DNA of 64,000 nucleotides from Polynucleobacter necessarius (GTDB lineage: Bacteria > Pseudomonadota > Gammaproteobacteria > Burkholderiales > Burkholderiaceae): assembly GCA_900095165.1 (NCBI GenBank), contig LT606947.1, positions 1,116,001 through 1,180,000 on the forward strand, in the 5' to 3' direction. Both the position numbers and the translations under genes were made by a program. Position 1 is the stretch's first letter. Each line of letters starts with the position of its first letter. Shown piece by piece: positions 1-9,188 of this stretch. A model generated the notes under the pieces. That model was not told the DNA's origin. It searched no databases and worked only from the letters and a program-made list of their open reading frames with translations.

Positions 1-1
1 T

Positions 2-623
2 TCCACCAAATGCGACTGGTCAGAAATTGATCGTGAATTAGGAAAATCTTTTGAGATTTCTTTGAACACCTACAAACCGTTTGCTTGCGGCATTGTGATT
101 CATCCGGCAATTGATGCTTGTGCCCAATTGCGTGCACAAGGCGTTAAGGCTGAAGATGTAGAACGTATTGAATTGCGCGTTCACCCGCTCGTACTTGAAT
201 TAACTGGCAAGAAAACACCTAAAGATGGCCTTGAGGGCAAATTCAGCGTCTACCACGGCTTGTGCTGTTTGCTTGATTTTTGGGCAAGCAGGAGAAGGCG
301 AATACGCTGACGATATTGTGAATCGTCCGGATGTAGTTGCTTTGCGCGCTAAGGTTAATGCAACCACTGACACCTCTATCAGCGAAGCATCAGTTGATGT
401 GAAGGCATTCTTAAAAGACGGAAAAGAAGTTCATATTTTCGTGAAAAATGCGATTGGATCTGTTGAGAACCCAATGAGTGATGCTAACTTAGAGCAAAAA
501 TTCACTAGCTTGGCAGAGCCGGTGATTAGCAAAGAGAAAACACGTCAATTGATTGCTGCACTCTGGAACTTAGGAAAAGCTTCTGACCTGAAGCAGACCC
601 TCTCTTTGTGCATTCCTGATTAA
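2..623 (+). pseudogene. MmgE/PrpD family protein, 3' part, frameshifted
   Basis: The reading frame is already open at the window edge, so the 5' part lies outside. It encodes the C-terminal domain of an MmgE/PrpD-family protein (2-methylcitrate dehydratase/cis-aconitate decarboxylase fold), recognised from the blocks around IHPAIDAC and KFSVYHG. After KFSVYHG, near 255-265, the protein jumps to another frame (LIFGQAGEGEYADD onward) and continues to the stop at 621-623. A one-base indel explains this. The gene is followed 21 bp later by another broken catabolic gene on the same strand. Family assignment is fairly sure; the substrate is unknown. Confidence 0.8.
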
Positions 624-644
624 TTTTCTGAAAGCATCATTTAC

Positions 645-1608
645 ATGGCTTCGCTACCAAGCATCGTTATTCTCGAAGACTACGAGCGCGCATTACGTAG
701 ATTTTCTAATTAGGATGCATTAGACCAAAAGACAAATCTCACAATTCATCATGAGCCTTTACGTGGCGAAGATTTGTATGAAGCCATTAAAGATGCTGAC
801 GCAATAGCCATTGTCAGAGACCGCGCCCCATTTAATGAGGCCATGATTGCGCGCCTTCCGAAGCTAAAGTTCCTAACGTTTACTGGCGAGTGTAATGGCA
901 CGCTAGAAGCGTCTGCTTTGGTTGCTCGCAATATTCCTATGGCATGCACTCCTGGCGGCTCTTCTAAAGAAACAACTGCCGAGCTTACCTGGACGCTAAT
1001 TCTAGGTGCATCAAAGCGCTTGGTAGAGCAAAACAAATTGATTGCTTCTGGCGGCTGGCGGGATCAGCTCTCCGTCCTGCCAATGCTTTCTGGTGAGCGT
1101 CTTGGCGTCATGGGTTTAGGCTCAATTGGTAGTCGCGTTGCAAAAGTCGGGGCTGCACTTGGCATGGAAGTGGTTACCTAGAGCCCTAGAATGACTCCAG
1201 AAAGAGCTGCAGCTGAAAACGCAAAATCTGTCAGCCTTGAAGAATTACTCAAAACATCGAAAATTGTCACCATGCATTTGGTCGCAGGACCAGGCACCAA
1301 GGAGCTTATTAGCGCTTATGCGACCTGACTCCATACTCGTCAACACCTCTAGGGCAGCCCTCATTAATATGAGTAACTTGCAAAAGGCGCTTACCCAAGG
1401 CAAACCTGGATAGGCAGCAGTCGATGTATTTGATATAGAGCCATTGCCCGAAAAGGATCCCTTACGAAATACCCCCAATCTTCTAGTAACGCCTCACCTA
1501 GGATTTATTGCCGAGTCTATCTTTGCAACTTTCTCAAAAGGCATTACTGAAACATTGGAAGCGTGGCTAGACAATAGACCTGTGCCTCACTCCTTTACCC
1601 CAAAATAA
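645..1608 (+). pseudogene. D-isomer-specific 2-hydroxyacid dehydrogenase, multiply disrupted
   Basis: From the ATG at 645 the protein resembles an NAD-dependent D-2-hydroxyacid dehydrogenase of the phosphoglycerate dehydrogenase superfamily. The GLGSIG nucleotide-binding motif is at about 1117-1134 and a TPHLGF block lies near the C-terminus. The frame is broken by TAG at 711-713, TAG at 1179-1181, a frameshift near 1310-1325 and a further TAG near 1411. The first two stops fall where relatives have Trp (before the DAL block and before SPRMTPERA). An intact but distinct paralog lies at 10215-11144. The gene is clearly non-functional. Confidence 0.87.
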
Positions 1609-1633
1609 CGCCCGTTGTAAATCGCGTCCTTTC

Positions 1634-2173
1634 TTGAAAACGCTCACACCATTACAACTCTTTATCTGCTTTAGCAAAATTGGCCTGTCAGGATTTGGAG
1701 GGGTGCTTCCGTGGGCTCGCAGAGGCTTGGTAGAGAAAGATAAGTTACTCACGTCTGAAGAATTCAGCGCCATCCTAGGGGTATGTCAAATTATGCCTGG
1801 GCCGAATGTGATCAACGTAGGCATTTGTGTTGGCTCTCGTTTCTGTGGAGCAAAAGGAGCAATTGCAGCGGTAGCAGGCCTGACGACTGGTCCTATTTTT
1901 ATCGTCATTTTGCTTGCCATCCTCTATGACTATTTTAGTTACCTTGAATATGTTAAGGGAGCGCTCAAAGGTATCGCAGCTGTAGGTGTTGGCCTGATCG
2001 CTAGCACTGGATTCAAAATGCTCAAGGATGAGTTTCGTTATCCCCCTATGTTTTTTGTAATTGGCTTAACTTTGCTTGCTGGGATTTATTTTGACCTGGC
2101 GCTTGGTTGGGTGGTGCTTATCGTAGCACCTGTTGCCTACTTCTTTGCTAGAAGAAAGGCAAAAAAGGCATGA
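1634..2173 (+). CDS. chrA: Chromate transporter ChrA-type protein, first half
   Basis: This is a 179-residue hydrophobic protein of the CHR family, in which short ChrA proteins are encoded as adjacent pairs and transport chromate or related anions. The N-terminal signature FSKIGLSGFGGVLPWA (about residues 13-28) and the ILGVCQIMPGPNVIN block (about 49-63) are diagnostic. The start is TTG at 1634; no ATG lies further upstream in this frame and no clear ribosome-binding site is visible. The stop overlaps the next ATG (ATGA at 2170-2173), so the two halves are translationally coupled. Substrate specificity is inferred from family only. Confidence 0.85.
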   Translation: MKTLTPLQLFICFSKIGLSGFGGVLPWARRGLVEKDKLLTSEEFSAILGVCQIMPGPNVINVGICVGSRFCGAKGAIAAVAGLTTGPIFIVILLAILYDYFSYLEYVKGALKGIAAVGVGLIASTGFKMLKDEFRYPPMFFVIGLTLLAGIYFDLALGWVVLIVAPVAYFFARRKAKKA

Positions 2174-2811
2174 CTCTACTACTAAGCTTGTTTATCAAGC
2201 TATCACTCTTCTCATTTGTTGCTTTTGGCGGCATTATTGCAGTACTCCCATCCCTGTTTGAGCTTGCCGTTACCCAAGAACATTGGATTGATGCTGCTAC
2301 CTTCGCGGATTATTTTGCCATTGCTCAGGCGCCTCCCGGGCCAAACTTCATGACCATCACCTTAGTAGGATGGCGTTTTTATGGGCTGGTGGGCGCAGTC
2401 GTAGCATCAATAGCCATCTGCTGGCCATCTTCTGTCATGGTTTTTTATTTCGAACGCTATATCACTAGAATTGAAGATCCAGAGAAAAAGAAAATTATTC
2501 AATACGCAGCGGCAGCTTTAGCTATCGGCCTCGTGCTCACTTCTTCATGGAAACTGACAGTAGGCTTTAACAACCACTGGACAGCGATCATCTTAACGAT
2601 CGCTGTTGTGTTAATTACCCAGTTCTCTAAAATTCACCCGCTCTACCTCATTGCGCTAGGAGCACTACTCGGTGGGGCAGGTGTAATTTATGCTGTTGCC
2701 TTGCGAGATCTAATGAACCGCAATACGTTCGGGATCACCAACAATGCAATGGCAACTGCCATCAAGGTGCCAGAGATTGGTCTAGTGAAGAATGTTGACC
2801 AGTTACCCTGA
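2170..2811 (+). CDS. chrA: Chromate transporter ChrA-type protein, second half, with odd C-terminus
   Basis: This second ChrA half (213 residues) overlaps the first by ATGA. The [16 protein letters not shown] block (residues 10-25) and [10 protein letters not shown] (about 54-63) mark the family. The last 35-40 residues are not hydrophobic and are read antisense to the 3' end of tctA, whose stop lies at 2688-2690. The convergent overlap is about 120 bp, which is unusual. Either the normal stop was lost in an indel, or the gene was joined to tctA by a deletion. The transporter core looks intact, but function of this half is uncertain. Confidence 0.75.
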   Translation: MTLLLSLFIKLSLFSFVAFGGIIAVLPSLFELAVTQEHWIDAATFADYFAIAQAPPGPNFMTITLVGWRFYGLVGAVVASIAICWPSSVMVFYFERYITRIEDPEKKKIIQYAAAALAIGLVLTSSWKLTVGFNNHWTAIILTIAVVLITQFSKIHPLYLIALGALLGGAGVIYAVALRDLMNRNTFGITNNAMATAIKVPEIGLVKNVDQLP

Positions 2812-4187
2812 CTAATAGTTAAGGCTTGACGCATCGATTGCTCAACCATCGGACAGAGGATCAAACCAATAATCATTGGTGCCGCAGGAAAATCAAAGCG
2901 ACGCATTCCAAAACCGAGGAAACCAAAGAAGAACAGTAGACCTACATCGAATACTGAATTAGATGAGCCATACACACCTGCCACTGAAATCACCACGATG
3001 CCGGCGTAGAGCCATTGCGGTGGAATCTTTAACAATTTCACCCATAACCCAACTAAAGGAAGGTTTAATACCAGCAAAATCACGTTACCAATATATAAAC
3101 TGGCAATTAAAGTCCACACAAGGCCGCTTTGTTGAGCAAACAAAGTCGGTCCTACCTGAATGCCGTAAGATTCAAAGGCTGACAAAATAATCGCCGCAGT
3201 TGCAGAAGTCGGAATGCCCAGCGTAAGCAAAGACATGAGCACGCCGGCAGCAGATGCATTATTGGCAGCCTCAGGACCAGCTACACCTTCAATTGCGCCA
3301 TGACCAAACTCTTCAGGTTTTTTAGATAACTTTTTTTCTGCAAAGTATGAAAGTAATGTAGGTAACTCTGCACCACCTGCCGGCATTGCACCAATTGGGA
3401 AGCCTAATAAACTACCTCGGATCCACGCCTTCTATGACCTAGCAAAATCTTCCTTAGAAAGCCAAAGGCTTCCAGATACCGCAAGCACTTCAGTTTTTTT
3501 GTTCTCTTTGCCCTGTCAAGCCAAATACAAAGTTTCGCCAATCGCAAATAAACCAACAGCAACAATCGTCACTTCAATGCCGTCCAAAAACTCGGGTTGG
3601 CCAAAAGTAAAGCGAGGTTGACCTGCTTGCAAGTCGATACCGATTAAGCCAAACAAGAGACCAGCTACCAAGCTGATCAAGCCGCGGAGAGCTGAACTAC
3701 CCAAAACAGCAGAAACTGTTACCAAGGCCAGCATCATCAAACTGAAATACTCCGCAGGTCCAAATGCCAACGCCGCATCTACAACCCAAGGAGCAAAGAA
3801 GGTTAGCGCAATCGTGCCGATCGTTCCTGCCACAAAGCTTCCAATAGCGGCAGTGGCAAGTGCTGGACCAGCTCTACCGCGACGCGCCATCTTATTGCCT
3901 TCAAGCGAGGTCACAATCATGGCTGATTCGCCAGGAGTATTTAGCAAAATAGAAGTGGTGGAACCGCCATACATGGCGCCGTAATAAATGCCGGCGAACA
4001 AAACAAAAATAGCAGTAGCAGGAACTTTAAAAGTTAAAGGAAGTAGTAGTGCAATGGTAAGTGCGGGACCAATGCCCGGCAGCACATCAACCAAAGTACC
4101 TACTAGGCAACCTAAAAATCCATACATCAAAGTCATTGATTGTAAGGCAACAGCAAACCCCTGCATCAGGGAGTCAAATGAGCTCAT
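2688..4187 (-). pseudogene. tctA: Tripartite tricarboxylate transporter large permease TctA, two in-frame stops
   Basis: This is the large (about 500-residue, multi-span) permease of a tripartite tricarboxylate transporter. The N-terminal part holds the [19 protein letters not shown] block and the [15 protein letters not shown] motif; the C-terminal part holds [13 protein letters not shown] and [12 protein letters not shown]. Both parts are in the same frame, so there is no net frameshift. They are separated by TGA at 3516-3518 and TAG at 3432-3434. The TAG lies in the context ARS-stop-KAWIRG, where homologs have Trp. It starts 12 bp after tctB and ends convergently inside chrA. It is a nonsense pseudogene. 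Confidence 0.9.
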
Positions 4188-4199
4188 AACGATCTTTAC

Positions 4200-4665
4200 T
4201 TAGAAACTAAAATTAACGAATGGACCCAAATCAACGCCGAGAAGCGCTGAAAAAAGAGTCCAAAAGGCGCCTGCGATGGCAAGAACCATCAAGATTGTTT
4301 TGATATTGAACTTGGCATCAAAAGCCATCGACACACCTAAACCGCAGAGTGTTGCGAGAATCAAAAAGCCAATCAACTTAGTTAGCAGAATAAAAGTGAG
4401 GCCGTCACCTAAAAGATACATGACTCGCCTTGATCCACCTGGAAGCGGACGCTCATCTTCATGATGAACACAATCAGGCACTTTGCTGCTAACAGTGCTG
4501 AGCAAATAAAATACGCCTAATAATGATAGTAGCGCCACCAAGATCGATGGGGCAAGCACTGGGCCTACCTCAGAATACATGGTGGACTCAGGAATGCTGA
4601 AGACCTGCCAAATCGCTACCCCACAAAACACCAGCAAAAAACTGGCGACTAAACGGGGTACTCAT
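4200..4665 (-). pseudogene. tctB: Tripartite tricarboxylate transporter small permease TctB, N-terminal frameshift
   Basis: This is the small four-helix permease subunit. The expected ATG at 4663-4665 overlaps the stop of the upstream binding-protein gene (ATGA). From it the frame reads MSTPFSRQF and then runs into a run of six T on the coding strand (4636-4641), after which the TctB-like sequence LLVFCGVAIWQVF continues in another frame. Removing one T restores one continuous protein. The remaining 145 residues could be started only from a TTG at 4637 without a clear ribosome-binding site. A sequencing error in the homopolymer is the alternative. Confidence 0.75.
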
Positions 4666-5642
4666 GCTAAGCCCAACTCTTTGAGAACAGTCTCAGTTTC
4701 TGCAATGTATTTTTTGAGTTGGGCATCAAATGCAGCGCCTACTACAAAAGCATCCGTCCACTTTCTTTTCTCGAGAGTCTCATACCAACCTTTAGTTTCG
4801 TGAATCTTTGTCGCCAATTCGATCAAAGCTGTTTTCTGAGCTGCATTAATACCAGGGGCGCCGAAAATACCGCGCCAATTTCCTGCAGTGACATTTACTC
4901 CAAGTTCCTTCAGGGTCGGTACATCCACACCTGGAATGCGCTTGCTACCAGATACGGCAATCGCCTTCATTTTTCCAGCTTTTATTTGCTCTGCAAACTC
5001 TGAGTAACCAGAGATACCAGCAACTACTTGGGCACCTAAGATGGCAGCATTAGCAGGGCCTCCGCCAGCAAAGGCAACATAAGCTGCATCACGCGGATTT
5101 TTACCTAGCGCTTTAATAATTAAACCTAAGAGTTGATGATCGATACCACCAGCGCTACCACCGGCAACTGAGACAGATTTTGGATTCGCCTTAATTGCCT
5201 CTTCGAAATCTTTCCAAGATTTAATCTTGCCATCTGTTGGGACTGCGATAATTCCAGCCTCTTCAGTTAAGCAAGCAATTGGAGTAACGTCAGACATAGT
5301 GACTGGACTCTTGTTTGTAATTGCAGCATCCACCATCACTGATCCACCAACCATTAATGCATTGGCTTGGCCTTTACGTTGATTTACAAAGCGAGGCAAT
5401 CCCACCATACCGCCGGCGCCGCCAACGTTTTCAAACTGGAAAGAACCTACTAGGCCAGCATCTTTAGCTGCCACTTCAATCGCTCTACCGGTGCTATCCC
5501 AGCCACCACCTGGTGCAGCTGGAATAAACATATTGATGGTGTCAAACAAAGGTTTGCTTTGCGCAAACACAAAAGAAGGAACGCTATTTACTAGGGCAAA
5601 CGCGGAACCATATGCCAAAAAGTCTCTACGAGTTGTCTTCAT
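4662..5642 (-). CDS. tctC: Bug/TctC-family periplasmic binding protein
   Basis: This is a 326-residue extracytoplasmic solute receptor of the Bug (TctC) family, which captures carboxylates for the tripartite tricarboxylate transporter. The N-terminus carries a twin-arginine-like export signal (TRRDFLAYGSA, residues 3-13) with a probable cleavage after VFAQS. The mature part has the family blocks FIPAAPGGGWD and VGGAGGMVG. A good ribosome-binding site (AAGGA) precedes the ATG. It is first in the order tctC-tctB-tctA and looks intact, although both permease genes are broken, so it is probably an orphan on its way to loss. Confidence 0.88.
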   Translation of the reverse strand: MKTTRRDFLAYGSAFALVNSVPSFVFAQSKPLFDTINMFIPAAPGGGWDSTGRAIEVAAKDAGLVGSFQFENVGGAGGMVGLPRFVNQRKGQANALMVGGSVMVDAAITNKSPVTMSDVTPIACLTEEAGIIAVPTDGKIKSWKDFEEAIKANPKSVSVAGGSAGGIDHQLLGLIIKALGKNPRDAAYVAFAGGGPANAAILGAQVVAGISGYSEFAEQIKAGKMKAIAVSGSKRIPGVDVPTLKELGVNVTAGNWRGIFGAPGINAAQKTALIELATKIHETKGWYETLEKRKWTDAFVVGAAFDAQLKKYIAETETVLKELGLA

Positions 5643-5727
5643 TTTTTTCCTTATATTTATTCTTCAATTGCGTAACACATTACATGTGCCACAAACTATG
5701 CCTTAATTTAACAAAAATCAACGGCGT

Positions 5728-6105
5728 CTAGCGAAATATCTGAAATGTCCAAATGCCTAATAGGGTTAGAACCAAAGATCCAATGAGATGCAATAACGCT
5801 GTTCCAAGCGCCCAGCCCAACTCCCCGCGCCGGATAAATGCCACCACCTCGGCCGAGAAACTTGAGAAAGTAATTAAACCGCCCAAAAATCCTGTAATAA
5901 CAAATAATCTCCACTCAGGGGAGAGGTTGGGGTTGTTGCCAAAGAAAGCTACGGCGATACCAATGAAATATCCGCCCACCAGATTAGAGATGAGGGTGCC
6001 CACTGGAATAGTGGACGCAATGCCAACGGCTAAAAAATTAAAACCTGCTCTCAGTAATGCACCGAGACTGGCACCGCAGAAGATTGCAAGAATAGATGGC
6101 CACAT
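5728..6105 (-). CDS. crcB: Fluoride efflux channel CrcB/Fluc
   Basis: This 125-residue protein with four hydrophobic segments belongs to the CrcB/Fluc family, dual-topology dimeric channels in the inner membrane that export fluoride. Characteristic motifs are [14 protein letters not shown] (about residues 36-49) and [14 protein letters not shown] (about 71-84). The start lies 8 bp after the stop of the upstream dioxygenase gene, so the two are probably cotranscribed. No fluoride riboswitch is visible near it. Confidence 0.93.
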   Translation of the reverse strand: MWPSILAIFCGASLGALLRAGFNFLAVGIASTIPVGTLISNLVGGYFIGIAVAFFGNNPNLSPEWRLFVITGFLGGLITFSSFSAEVVAFIRRGELGWALGTALLHLIGSLVLTLLGIWTFQIFR

Positions 6106-6113
6106 AGGAATAT

Positions 6114-6893
6114 TTATTCGATTGTAAAAGTAAGCATGCCAATCGAGCCCATTTCTATTCCATCAACTTGGGTCTTAGGTGCATCGCCCTGCTCTTGCTG
6201 AGCTAACACGTACAAAGCGGGCCAATAGTGTTCGGGGGTTGGAATAGACAGGTGAGCAGCGTCACCAAATTGCTCCCAATGAATCAAAGGTTCATGGTGG
6301 TTAGCCTTCATTTCTGAAACAAAGAAATCATTGAACTCTTTAGCCCATGGATAAGGAGTTGCACCCCCCTCCCAATGGATGGTGCGTAAGTTATGCACAA
6401 CATTACCGCTTGCCAGAATCAAAATATTCTCGTCACGCAAAGGGCGTAAATTTTTAGCCAGCTCGTAATGCTCTTTTGCAGATAAGGAGCCATCTAAACT
6501 CAACTGAACCACAGGAATATCGGCATCTGGATAAAGATATTTAAGAACAGACCAGGCGCCGTGATCAATGCCCCATTCATTCTCTTCAAGTACTACAGGA
6601 ACGCCTAGCAATTCTTTTACGCGATCCGCGAGCGCAGGACTACCGGGCGCTGGATACTGAATATCAAACAAGGTCTGCGGAAATCCGCCAAAGTCGTGAA
6701 TTGTTTTAGGTTTGGACATTGCGGTAACCCATACTCCACGGGTTACCCAATGAGCCGAGATAACTAAGATCGCATCTGGGCGTTTGAGTGCTTTACTAAG
6801 ATTGGCCCAAGCGGCTGTATAGCGATTGGGCTCGATGGCGTACATCGGACTGCCATGACCAGCAAATACTGCAGGTTGGCGATGGCTAGTCAT
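6114..6893 (-). CDS. Class III extradiol ring-cleavage dioxygenase, DODA type (YgiD-like)
   Basis: This 259-residue cytoplasmic enzyme is of the LigB/DODA type, related to E. coli YgiD (4,5-DOPA extradiol dioxygenase). The N-terminal GHGSPM block carries a probable metal-binding His at residue 13; ISAHW (about 45-49), the IDHGAW block and the later SGNVVHNLR motif supply other conserved His. Length matches the family. The start ATG is at 6893, preceded by a very small membrane protein gene on the same strand. The natural substrate of this family is often unknown. Confidence 0.87.
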   Translation of the reverse strand: MTSHRQPAVFAGHGSPMYAIEPNRYTAAWANLSKALKRPDAILVISAHWVTRGVWVTAMSKPKTIHDFGGFPQTLFDIQYPAPGSPALADRVKELLGVPVVLEENEWGIDHGAWSVLKYLYPDADIPVVQLSLDGSLSAKEHYELAKNLRPLRDENILILASGNVVHNLRTIHWEGGATPYPWAKEFNDFFVSEMKANHHEPLIHWEQFGDAAHLSIPTPEHYWPALYVLAQQEQGDAPKTQVDGIEMGSIGMLTFTIE

Positions 6894-6902
6894 TAATGCA
6901 AA

Positions 6903-7040
6903 TTAACCGAATACGTAACCAGTATGAGCTGCAACCAATGCAAACAAAATAGCCAAGCTAGTAGCGGCTGCCAACATCACGATCAAAGTAATGATCTTTT
7001 TGTTGATTTCGTCTTTCGTCTCTTTATGCCATTCGTTCAT
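6903..7040 (-). CDS. Small single-span membrane protein, 45 residues
   Basis: A short frame begins with ATG at 7038-7040 (MNEWHKETKDEINKK) and ends with TAA at 6903-6905. The charged, amphipathic N-terminus of about 15 residues is followed by one hydrophobic segment of about 22 residues rich in Ala, Leu, Ile and Val, and a short tail ending YVFG. It sits between the DODA dioxygenase and the next small gene, all on the minus strand. No function can be assigned; similarity to small membrane proteins of unknown function is suspected, not shown. Confidence 0.6.
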   Translation of the reverse strand: MNEWHKETKDEINKKIITLIVMLAAATSLAILFALVAAHTGYVFG

Positions 7041-7084
7041 GCTAAATCCTCATTAAACACATTAATTAGTAGTGCAATTATCCA

Positions 7085-7237
7085 CTATCGGCCGCGGCCA
7101 GCCTTACGCATCATGGCTTTTCCGCCTCCAAAGCCTGCCTGAGGCCTGCCGCCAGGACCAGAGGGGCCCTTGGGTGCTGGTGGACGGGCTACTGGCTTAG
7201 CTGGGCTCTTTGATTCAGGTTTTTTATCATCAGTCAC
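7085..7237 (-). CDS. Small basic Pro/Gly/Lys-rich protein, 50 residues
   Basis: A GTG start at 7235-7237 is preceded, six bases away, by a strong ribosome-binding site (AGGAG). It opens a 50-codon frame ending in TAG at 7085-7087. The product is very basic and of low complexity: KPESKSPAKPVARPPAP, then a Gly-rich stretch, then a KAMMRKAGRGR tail. It would be disordered and could bind nucleic acid, but this is a guess. It lies head to head with the M50 protease gene, whose start is 28 bp away. The good ribosome-binding site is the main support. Confidence 0.55.
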   Translation of the reverse strand: MTDDKKPESKSPAKPVARPPAPKGPSGPGGRPQAGFGGGKAMMRKAGRGR

Positions 7238-7265
7238 TTTTTGCTCCTATGGATATCATATTGCC

Positions 7266-7928
7266 ATGATTACCGACTATTCTATCCAAGCTGTCGCAAT
7301 TAATGCGATTCCCTTGATTTTTGCCATCACCATCCATGAGGCTGCCCATGGCTATGCGGCACGTCATTTTGGGGACAATACAGCCTATATGCTGAGTAGA
7401 GTAAGCCTCAACCCCATTAAACATATAGATCCCGTCGGGACAATCTTCATCCCCCTACTATTGATTTTGTCAGGATCCCCTTTTTTAGTTGGCTATGCCA
7501 AACCAGTACCCGTGAACTTTGGGAGTCTACGTAATCCCAGAATTGACTCAATTTGGGTGGCTCTGGCTGGCCCTGGCTCCAATTTTATTCAGGCCTTAAT
7601 TTGGCTAATTCTACTGATTGGGCTTGTTGGACTTGGCATCAATGAAAAGTTCTTCATCTCAATGTCTCAAGCCGGCATTACCTGGAATTTAGGACTGCTG
7701 GTTTTCAACCTATTTCCGCTTCCACCTCTTGATGGCGGCCGGATTCTTGCAGGACTCCTGCCGGCGCGCCAATCTATTGCTCTTGGCAAGTTAGAGCCCT
7801 GGGGCTTTTTTATCGTTCTCGGCCTCGTATTTACTGGGATTATTGGCAGCCTTTGGATGACCCCTTTGATTGCTTTTTTTGAGTGGTTGATTCTCTTGCT
7901 AACCAGCCCCTTAAGGATGATTTTTTAA
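7266..7928 (+). CDS. Site-2 protease family (M50) membrane metalloprotease
   Basis: This 220-residue integral membrane zinc protease is of the short Rip/SpoIVFB-like site-2 type. The zinc motif HEAAH lies in the first hydrophobic segment (about residues 22-26) and the third ligand motif PPLDGGRI lies in a later helix (about 153-160). The ATG at 7266 was chosen because the sequence upstream in this frame does not resemble the family and overlaps the divergent small gene. It probably cleaves a transmembrane substrate; the substrate is not predictable here. Confidence 0.87.
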   Translation: MITDYSIQAVAINAIPLIFAITIHEAAHGYAARHFGDNTAYMLSRVSLNPIKHIDPVGTIFIPLLLILSGSPFLVGYAKPVPVNFGSLRNPRIDSIWVALAGPGSNFIQALIWLILLIGLVGLGINEKFFISMSQAGITWNLGLLVFNLFPLPPLDGGRILAGLLPARQSIALGKLEPWGFFIVLGLVFTGIIGSLWMTPLIAFFEWLILLLTSPLRMIF

Positions 7929-8019
7929 ATAAATTCCAATAGGCAAAATTTAGTATTCGAGAGTATGCTGAGCCAATATAGCCTTACCCCCAAATGAATT
8001 GAAATTATTGGAACCCTTT

Positions 8020-8469
8020 ATGAAACTCAAACATCTCGTTTTAGCCACTCTTACACCAACATTGCTAGTTAGTGGAATTGCGTATGCGCAATTTAAAAAA
8101 CCTGAAGATGCAATTAAGTATCGCCAAAGCGCGTTTACTGTGATGGCAAATTCTTTTGGGAAAATTGGTGCAGTAGTTAAAGGTGAAGCACCATTTAATA
8201 AGGATGAAGTTGCCAAAAATGCAGCTGTTGTTGCAATGCTCTCCACTTTGCCATGGCAAGCTTTTGGACCAGGCACTGAAGGCGGCAATGCACTACCAGA
8301 GGTGTGGTCTGATAGCGCTAAATTTAAATCTGCATCGGAAAAAATGCAGCTTGCCGTTACAAATCTGAATACTGCTGCGCAGTCAGGCGATCAAGAGGCA
8401 ATTAAAAAAGCATTCGGTGCAGCTGGCGCTACCTGCAAAGGTTGCCATGACGAATTCAAGAAAAAGTAA
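8020..8469 (+). CDS. Cytochrome c' (periplasmic c-type haem protein)
   Basis: This 149-residue exported cytochrome begins with a signal peptide (MKLKHLVLAT... to about residue 23, cleavage after AYA). The haem-binding motif CKGCH is near the C-terminus (residues 139-143), the arrangement of class II cytochromes c', four-helix haem proteins linked to nitric oxide binding or electron transfer. The ATG at 8020 was preferred to an upstream in-frame start because it gives a clean signal peptide. Its haem would be attached by the ccm system at 34-41 kb. A cytochrome b561 gene follows convergently, a pairing common in proteobacteria. Confidence 0.9.
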   Translation: MKLKHLVLATLTPTLLVSGIAYAQFKKPEDAIKYRQSAFTVMANSFGKIGAVVKGEAPFNKDEVAKNAAVVAMLSTLPWQAFGPGTEGGNALPEVWSDSAKFKSASEKMQLAVTNLNTAAQSGDQEAIKKAFGAAGATCKGCHDEFKKK

Positions 8470-9150
8470 CTAGCTCGTTATCAAGTAACCCAGAATCACC
8501 GCAATTAGACTGAGCAGCAACAACGCCAGGCCCCGTTGCCGGGCTCCATCCTTGGAGACTTGGCCCAAGTCAGCAGGTAGATACTTCACCTCCTCGCTTG
8601 GGTCAATTTCTTTATCGCCCAACAACATCGGCTTAATTAAATTTTCACCTTTGAATTTTTGATAATAGAAAATTGCGCAGAGGTGAACAACAATCAAAAT
8701 AATCAGAATCTTTTTATTCTGATGATGAATAGAAGTTAATAGCCCAACCGTTCCATTGGAAACATGTTTAGCTAACGGCCCTTCAAAAGCGATATCGTCA
8801 TTCGCAAAAAGACCAGTCATAGCCTGAAGGCCAATCGAAAAGAGCAAAGCTAAAACGGATAGTGCGCCCAAGGGGTTATGCCCAGGCCCCGCCTTAATCT
8901 TGCCAGACAAATAGCTCAGCAGTCCTTTAGGGCTTGGTACGAAATGAATAAAGCGGGCATGGTGAGAGCCAATAAAACCCCAACAAATTCGGAAAACAAT
9001 TAAGGTCAAAACACAATAACCAACTCGCGCATGGAGCTCCATGACATTACCGCCAATTTTGACAGTCACGAAACTTAAAACAATGCCGAGAACCAAGAGC
9101 CAATGAAAGAGGCGAATTGGCAAATCCCAAACACGAATGATTTTCTTCAT
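8470..9150 (-). CDS. Cytochrome b561-family membrane protein
   Basis: This is a diheme cytochrome b/b6-type membrane protein with about four to five hydrophobic segments (226 residues from the ATG at 9150). His residues in RLFHW (near residue 14), the HARVGY and HHARF blocks and the HHQNKK region are the likely haem ligands. A longer form from GTG at 9171 is possible; the ATG start matches family N-termini (KIIRVWDLPIRLFHW). It abuts the cytochrome c' gene tail to tail. It probably passes electrons between the quinone pool and a periplasmic cytochrome; this is inference from pairing. Confidence 0.87.
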   Translation of the reverse strand: MKKIIRVWDLPIRLFHWLLVLGIVLSFVTVKIGGNVMELHARVGYCVLTLIVFRICWGFIGSHHARFIHFVPSPKGLLSYLSGKIKAGPGHNPLGALSVLALLFSIGLQAMTGLFANDDIAFEGPLAKHVSNGTVGLLTSIHHQNKKILIILIVVHLCAIFYYQKFKGENLIKPMLLGDKEIDPSEEVKYLPADLGQVSKDGARQRGLALLLLSLIAVILGYLITS

Positions 9151-9188
9151 AACTGAAGAATAAATCACCACATGGGATTGCTCCCGAT

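Noticed and set aside
5643..6113. Fluoride riboswitch before crcB
   Set aside because: crcB starts 8 bp after the dioxygenase stop; there is no room for the aptamer.
7170..7265. N-terminal extension of the M50 protease
   Set aside because: The extra residues do not match the family and are antisense to the small basic protein gene.
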